Shown piece by piece: positions 61,055 through 64,000 of a stretch of 64,000 nt of DNA. The position numbers were made by a program, and so were the translations under genes. The notes under the pieces were generated by a model. It was given only the letters and a program-made list of their open reading frames with translations. It was not told the origin of the DNA and ran no database searches. Location: positions 496,001 through 560,000 of the forward strand of contig NZ_CP032100.1 of the NCBI RefSeq assembly GCF_003544815.1. The letters are read 5' to 3'. Each line of letters starts with the position of its first letter. Within the stretch, counting starts at the first letter, position 1. The DNA comes from Arcobacter suis CECT 7833 (GTDB lineage Bacteria > Campylobacterota > Campylobacteria > Campylobacterales > Arcobacteraceae).

Positions 61055-61846
61055 ATGATTATAATTCCACAAACAAAAGGTGGTGTAGGTAAATCTACAG
61101 TTGCTATGCAGGTTATTGCTCCATATTTGTATAAAAAACATGGCAAAAAAATCACTTATATTGAAATAGATGATGAAAATAACGACTCAAAATCATTTAC
61201 AAGAACAGAAATTGTAAATAAAAAGATGTTAGGAACAAATAGATTAAATGAACTTGATGAACTCATTTTAATGGATGATAATCATGAAGTAATCGTTGAT
61301 GTTGGTGGAAATAAAACTTCATCTTTAGTTCTTGATGAGATTAAAAAAGTTGGTTCTTTTGGAAATGTTAAATGGATTATTCCTTTAGGTGATGGTGAAC
61401 TTGATGGAAAAAATGCAATAGCAACCATGAAAAAAATCAGAAAAATAGAAAAAAATCCAGAAGATAATATAATTTTTGCCCTAAATAGAGCTATTTCGAT
61501 GGATGAAGATTATTATAATGAACAATTTATTAATTTTTTTGGACATAAATATTTAGAATCAAACTCTGTAATTTGTGATTTCGTAAAAGATCCAAAATAT
61601 TTTCCAGTTAAAAACGATAAAGTAATCACAATGAGTAGATATTTGGGTTCAACAGTTTGGGAAATGGCTTATAACAATACAGATTTTGCTGCAAAAGCTA
61701 TTCAAGCAAAAGAAGTGGGCGATATTGAAAGTGCTAGAAAATATCTATTTTTTAGAAGAATTCAAACAGAAGCAAAAGATTATGTATTAAACACTTTAAA
61801 TAAAATCTTTTGTGATTTAGATAGATGGATTGAAATTAAAAAATGA
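61055..61846 (+). CDS. Orphan ParA/MinD-type ATPase
   Basis: A 263-residue P-loop ATPase with the deviant Walker A KGGVGKST (residues about 8-15) containing the signature Lys, a Walker B-like VIVDVGGNKTS (with Gly after Asp) and a helical C-terminal extension (about 200-263). The Walker A Lys pair marks dimerising ParA-type switches. No ParB or parS-like gene is next to it, and the following overlapping gene codes a small membrane-tailed protein, so it more likely positions a protein complex than DNA. The start is ATG at 61055 or TTG at 61052. Confidence 0.8.
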   Translation: MIIIPQTKGGVGKSTVAMQVIAPYLYKKHGKKITYIEIDDENNDSKSFTRTEIVNKKMLGTNRLNELDELILMDDNHEVIVDVGGNKTSSLVLDEIKKVGSFGNVKWIIPLGDGELDGKNAIATMKKIRKIEKNPEDNIIFALNRAISMDEDYYNEQFINFFGHKYLESNSVICDFVKDPKYFPVKNDKVITMSRYLGSTVWEMAYNNTDFAAKAIQAKEVGDIESARKYLFFRRIQTEAKDYVLNTLNKIFCDLDRWIEIKK

Positions 61847-62091
61847 GTGATATGAGTTTCAAACAAGCTAAAGAGCTTGTTGAAAAAATGGAATTTTCTG
61901 AAATTGCTCTAAGACGTGCAGCCGATGATTTAGAAAAATCATCACAAAATTTTGAAATAACTTTAAAACACCAAGAAGATATTATAAATAAACTTCCTTA
62001 TGCAGACAAAAAATTATCATATATGTTTATTGCAGTTGCAACTAATATAGGATTGATTATAGGTTTATTAATAGGTAAATATCTTTTATAA
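61843..62091 (+). CDS. Small tail-anchored partner of the ParA-like ATPase
   Basis: The 82-residue protein has a charged helical N-terminal half (SFKQAKELVEKMEFSEIALR and on) and a C-terminal membrane helix (about 60-81, MFIAVATNIGLIIGLLIGKY). The ATG overlaps the ParA-like gene's stop (ATGA), so they are translated together. I infer that it anchors or regulates the ATPase at the membrane. No known family recognised. Confidence 0.7.
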   Translation: MSDMSFKQAKELVEKMEFSEIALRRAADDLEKSSQNFEITLKHQEDIINKLPYADKKLSYMFIAVATNIGLIIGLLIGKYLL

Positions 62092-62116
62092 AAATAAGAA
62101 AATAGGATAAATATAG

Positions 62117-62827
62117 ATGGAAAAACAAGAAAAAATTGTATCAATGTTCAATGATATTGCAGGAACTTATGATGTAGCAAATAGGGTTTTATCAATGGGA
62201 ATTGATAAGTCTTGGAGAAATAAGGCTTGTAATTTAGCATTTAATCTTTATGGTAAAAAAGCTATTGAAAAAATTGTAGATGTAGCTTGTGGAACTGGAG
62301 ATATGATTTTATTTTGGAAAAAAGTTGCAAATGAAAATTCAATAAATTTACAAAATATTGTAGGAGTAGATCCTAGTGTTGGAATGATGGAAGTGGGAAA
62401 AAAGAAACTTCCTGAAGTTGAGTTTATTGAAGCTGGAGCTGCATCTATGCCTCTTGAAAATGATAGTGCTGATATTATTTCTATTTCATATGGAATTAGA
62501 AACGTAGTTCAAAGACAAGAAGCTTTTGATGAGTTTGCAAGGGTTCTGAAAAAAGATGGTCTAGTTGTAATTAATGAATTTACAAAAAATAAAAAAGAAA
62601 AATTACTTGATCATTTAACTGATTTTTATATGAATAAAATATTACCAGTTTTAGGTGGATTAATTTCAAAAAATAAAGAAGCATATACATATTTACCAAA
62701 CTCAATTGATGAATTTTTAACAACTGAAAATTTATGTAAAGAGTTAAAACTTTCTGGTCTTGAGCCAATTCATGTGAAAGCATTTTCTATGAATATTTCT
62801 ACTTTAATAATCGCTAGAAAAATATAA
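62117..62827 (+). CDS. ubiE: Demethylmenaquinone/ubiquinone C-methyltransferase
   Basis: The 236-residue class I SAM methyltransferase has the UbiE signature YDVANRVLSMGIDKSWRNKA near residue 19, motif I KIVDVACGTGDMI (about 55-67), motif II GVDPSVGMM and the IRNVVQRQEAFDEFARVLKK and EF block of motif III. In this phylum it makes menaquinone or a methylated menaquinone for anaerobic respiration. AATAGGATAA lies before the ATG. Confidence 0.94.
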   Translation: MEKQEKIVSMFNDIAGTYDVANRVLSMGIDKSWRNKACNLAFNLYGKKAIEKIVDVACGTGDMILFWKKVANENSINLQNIVGVDPSVGMMEVGKKKLPEVEFIEAGAASMPLENDSADIISISYGIRNVVQRQEAFDEFARVLKKDGLVVINEFTKNKKEKLLDHLTDFYMNKILPVLGGLISKNKEAYTYLPNSIDEFLTTENLCKELKLSGLEPIHVKAFSMNISTLIIARKI

Positions 62828-62844
62828 TTTTCTAGCATTAAAAT

Positions 62845-64000
62845 ATGAATAAAGCAATCTCAGTATCAACTTTAAATGTTCAAATAAAATCACTTTTAGA
62901 AACTACTTTTATCCAAATTTATGTGGAAGGAGAAATTTCAAATATTACCCATCATAGTTCAGGACATATCTACTTTTCAATAAAAGATGAGAGTTCAACA
63001 CTTTCATGTGTTATGTTCAAAGGTAATACAAAATACTTGAAATTTCAACTTGAAAATGGTCAAAAAGTAGTAATCAATGGAAATATTACAGTTTATGCTC
63101 CAAGGGGGAATTATCAACTTTTATGCAATAAAATTGAACCCTCAGGACAAGGAGCTTTAGCATTTGCTTTTGAACAATTAAAAAATAAACTTGAAGCAAA
63201 AGGTTATTTTGATGGAAATTATAAGCAACCACTTCCAAAATATCCAAAAAAAATAGCAATAGTTACTTCACCAACTGGTGCAGCAATTGAAGATATGAAA
63301 AAAGTAGCAACTCATAGATGGCCATTGGTAGAATTTATTTTAGTTCCAACTTTGGTTCAAGGCGAAGGTTCTGCTTTTGATATAGCAAACTCTATAAAAT
63401 ATGCTGATAAATTACACTGTGATATTATGATTGTAGGTCGAGGTGGTGGAAGTATTGAAGATTTATGGGCATTTAATGAGGAAATTGTAGCAAATGCTAT
63501 TTATGAAGCAAAAACTCCAATTATTTCAGCTGTTGGACATGAAGTTGATTATCTGATTTCTGATTTTGTGGCTGATATTCGAGCTGCAACTCCTTCAAAT
63601 GCAATTGAAATTGCATTACCTGATATAAATGAACATAGAATTTATTTAGATTCTCTTGAAAATGAATACAATAATAGATTGAAAAATATATTATTTAACA
63701 AACAACAAGAGTTATCAAATATGAAAAGATTGTTTGAACAAAACTCTATTGAAACAAAATTTAACTATATTCAAACAGAGATAAATCTTTTAAAATCTTC
63801 ATTTAAAACTGATTTATCACAGAAAATATTAAGTTCTTCAAATGAACTAAATTTATTAAAGAATAGTTTTAAAAATAGTTTTTCAGCAGTTTTATTGAAA
63901 ACTCAAAATCAAATAGATTTATTAAAATCAAATTTTGAATTAAATCATCCCGATAAAAAAGATAAAAATGGTTTTGTACAAATTTCTAAGGATAATAAAA
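62845..64000 (+). CDS. xseA: Exodeoxyribonuclease VII large subunit (3' end outside window)
   Basis: The ATG at 62845 opens a frame that runs past the window end, so only about 385 codons are seen. The N terminus is an OB-fold (MNKAISVSTLNVQIKSLLET, then EGEISNITHHSSGHIYFSIK), followed by the catalytic core with IAIVTSPTGAAIEDM, VGRGGGSIEDLWAFNEEIVA and GHEVDYLISDFVADIRAATP; the coiled-coil tail is incomplete. XseA with XseB degrades single-stranded DNA. It starts 18 bp after ubiE. Confidence 0.95.
   Translation, partial: MNKAISVSTLNVQIKSLLETTFIQIYVEGEISNITHHSSGHIYFSIKDESSTLSCVMFKGNTKYLKFQLENGQKVVINGNITVYAPRGNYQLLCNKIEPSGQGALAFAFEQLKNKLEAKGYFDGNYKQPLPKYPKKIAIVTSPTGAAIEDMKKVATHRWPLVEFILVPTLVQGEGSAFDIANSIKYADKLHCDIMIVGRGGGSIEDLWAFNEEIVANAIYEAKTPIISAVGHEVDYLISDFVADIRAATPSNAIEIALPDINEHRIYLDSLENEYNNRLKNILFNKQQELSNMKRLFEQNSIETKFNYIQTEINLLKSSFKTDLSQKILSSSNELNLLKNSFKNSFSAVLLKTQNQIDLLKSNFELNHPDKKDKNGFVQISKDNK

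Noticed and set aside
62580-62783. Minus-strand frame inside ubiE
   Set aside because: It is a shadow of a strong methyltransferase gene with no ribosome site or family resemblance.

Overview
The window is very AT-rich, gene-dense chromosomal DNA. Its protein families point to a Campylobacterota bacterium, most likely Arcobacter or Aliarcobacter. The clues are a TlpD-type cytosolic chemoreceptor with a CZB domain, 7TM-DISM kinases with an H-Q-W-R-Q-P-L phosphorylation motif, DUF445 and YmdB housekeeping genes, and AT-rich promoters with a clear -10 but little -35. The genus is inferred from family resemblance; no rRNA or tRNA gene is present to anchor it.

Layout. 0-2.7 kb: the end of an SF2 helicase and a CPA2 cation/proton antiporter. 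2.7-8.8 kb: tonB-exbD-exbB, divergent across a perfect 6-1-6 Fur-type box from a TolC / adaptor / MacB-like ABC exporter. 8.8-15 kb: an iron-compartment-like cluster under several Fur-type boxes. It holds a P1B-type ATPase without a CPx motif, an HMA-like protein with an H-T-P-G-R-L-R-V-R-V motif, a membrane-anchored DUF2202 ferritin-like protein, several small glycine-rich membrane proteins, a Fur-family regulator, and two short genes (39 and 47 codons) that are easy to miss. This looks like a ferrosome (fez) operon relative and is the most interesting system here. 15-19.5 kb: fumC, small proteins, and a divergent histidine kinase / response regulator pair whose promoters both look leaderless. 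19.4-25 kb: an RND efflux system behind a full-length but catalytically dead IS1595-type transposase derivative that may now be a DNA-binding regulator. 25-38.6 kb: an iron or siderophore uptake island with three TonB-dependent receptors, a remnant of a fourth, two PepSY membrane proteins, a hemP gene, a Fiu/PiuC-type receptor and hydroxylase pair, an FMN alpha-hydroxyacid dehydrogenase and a DUF4198 protein. 38.6-50 kb: a two-domain acyltransferase resembling OlsF, DUF445, mfd, a GNAT enzyme, cowN, an AraC-type regulator, an EEP-family enzyme and a PAS-diguanylate cyclase. 50-60 kb: a Cpx-like periplasmic protein / regulator / kinase operon, a YhiN-type flavoprotein without a canonical start codon, and a chemoreceptor / CheY / two-kinase operon. 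60-64 kb: ymdB, an orphan ParA-like ATPase with a tail-anchored partner, ubiE and the first part of xseA.

How it fits together. TonB-ExbB-ExbD would energise the three receptors. The PepSY proteins and PKHD hydroxylase are typical companions for handling imported ferric chelates, and the P1B-ATPase cluster would deal with intracellular iron, possibly in a membrane-bounded store. Fur-type boxes recur at about 4.3, 9.3, 9.7, 13.9, 14.6, 18.7, 25.2 and 32.2 kb, so most of the 2.7-38 kb segment looks like one iron-responsive island. All functions are read from sequence features and family memory; no database search was run.
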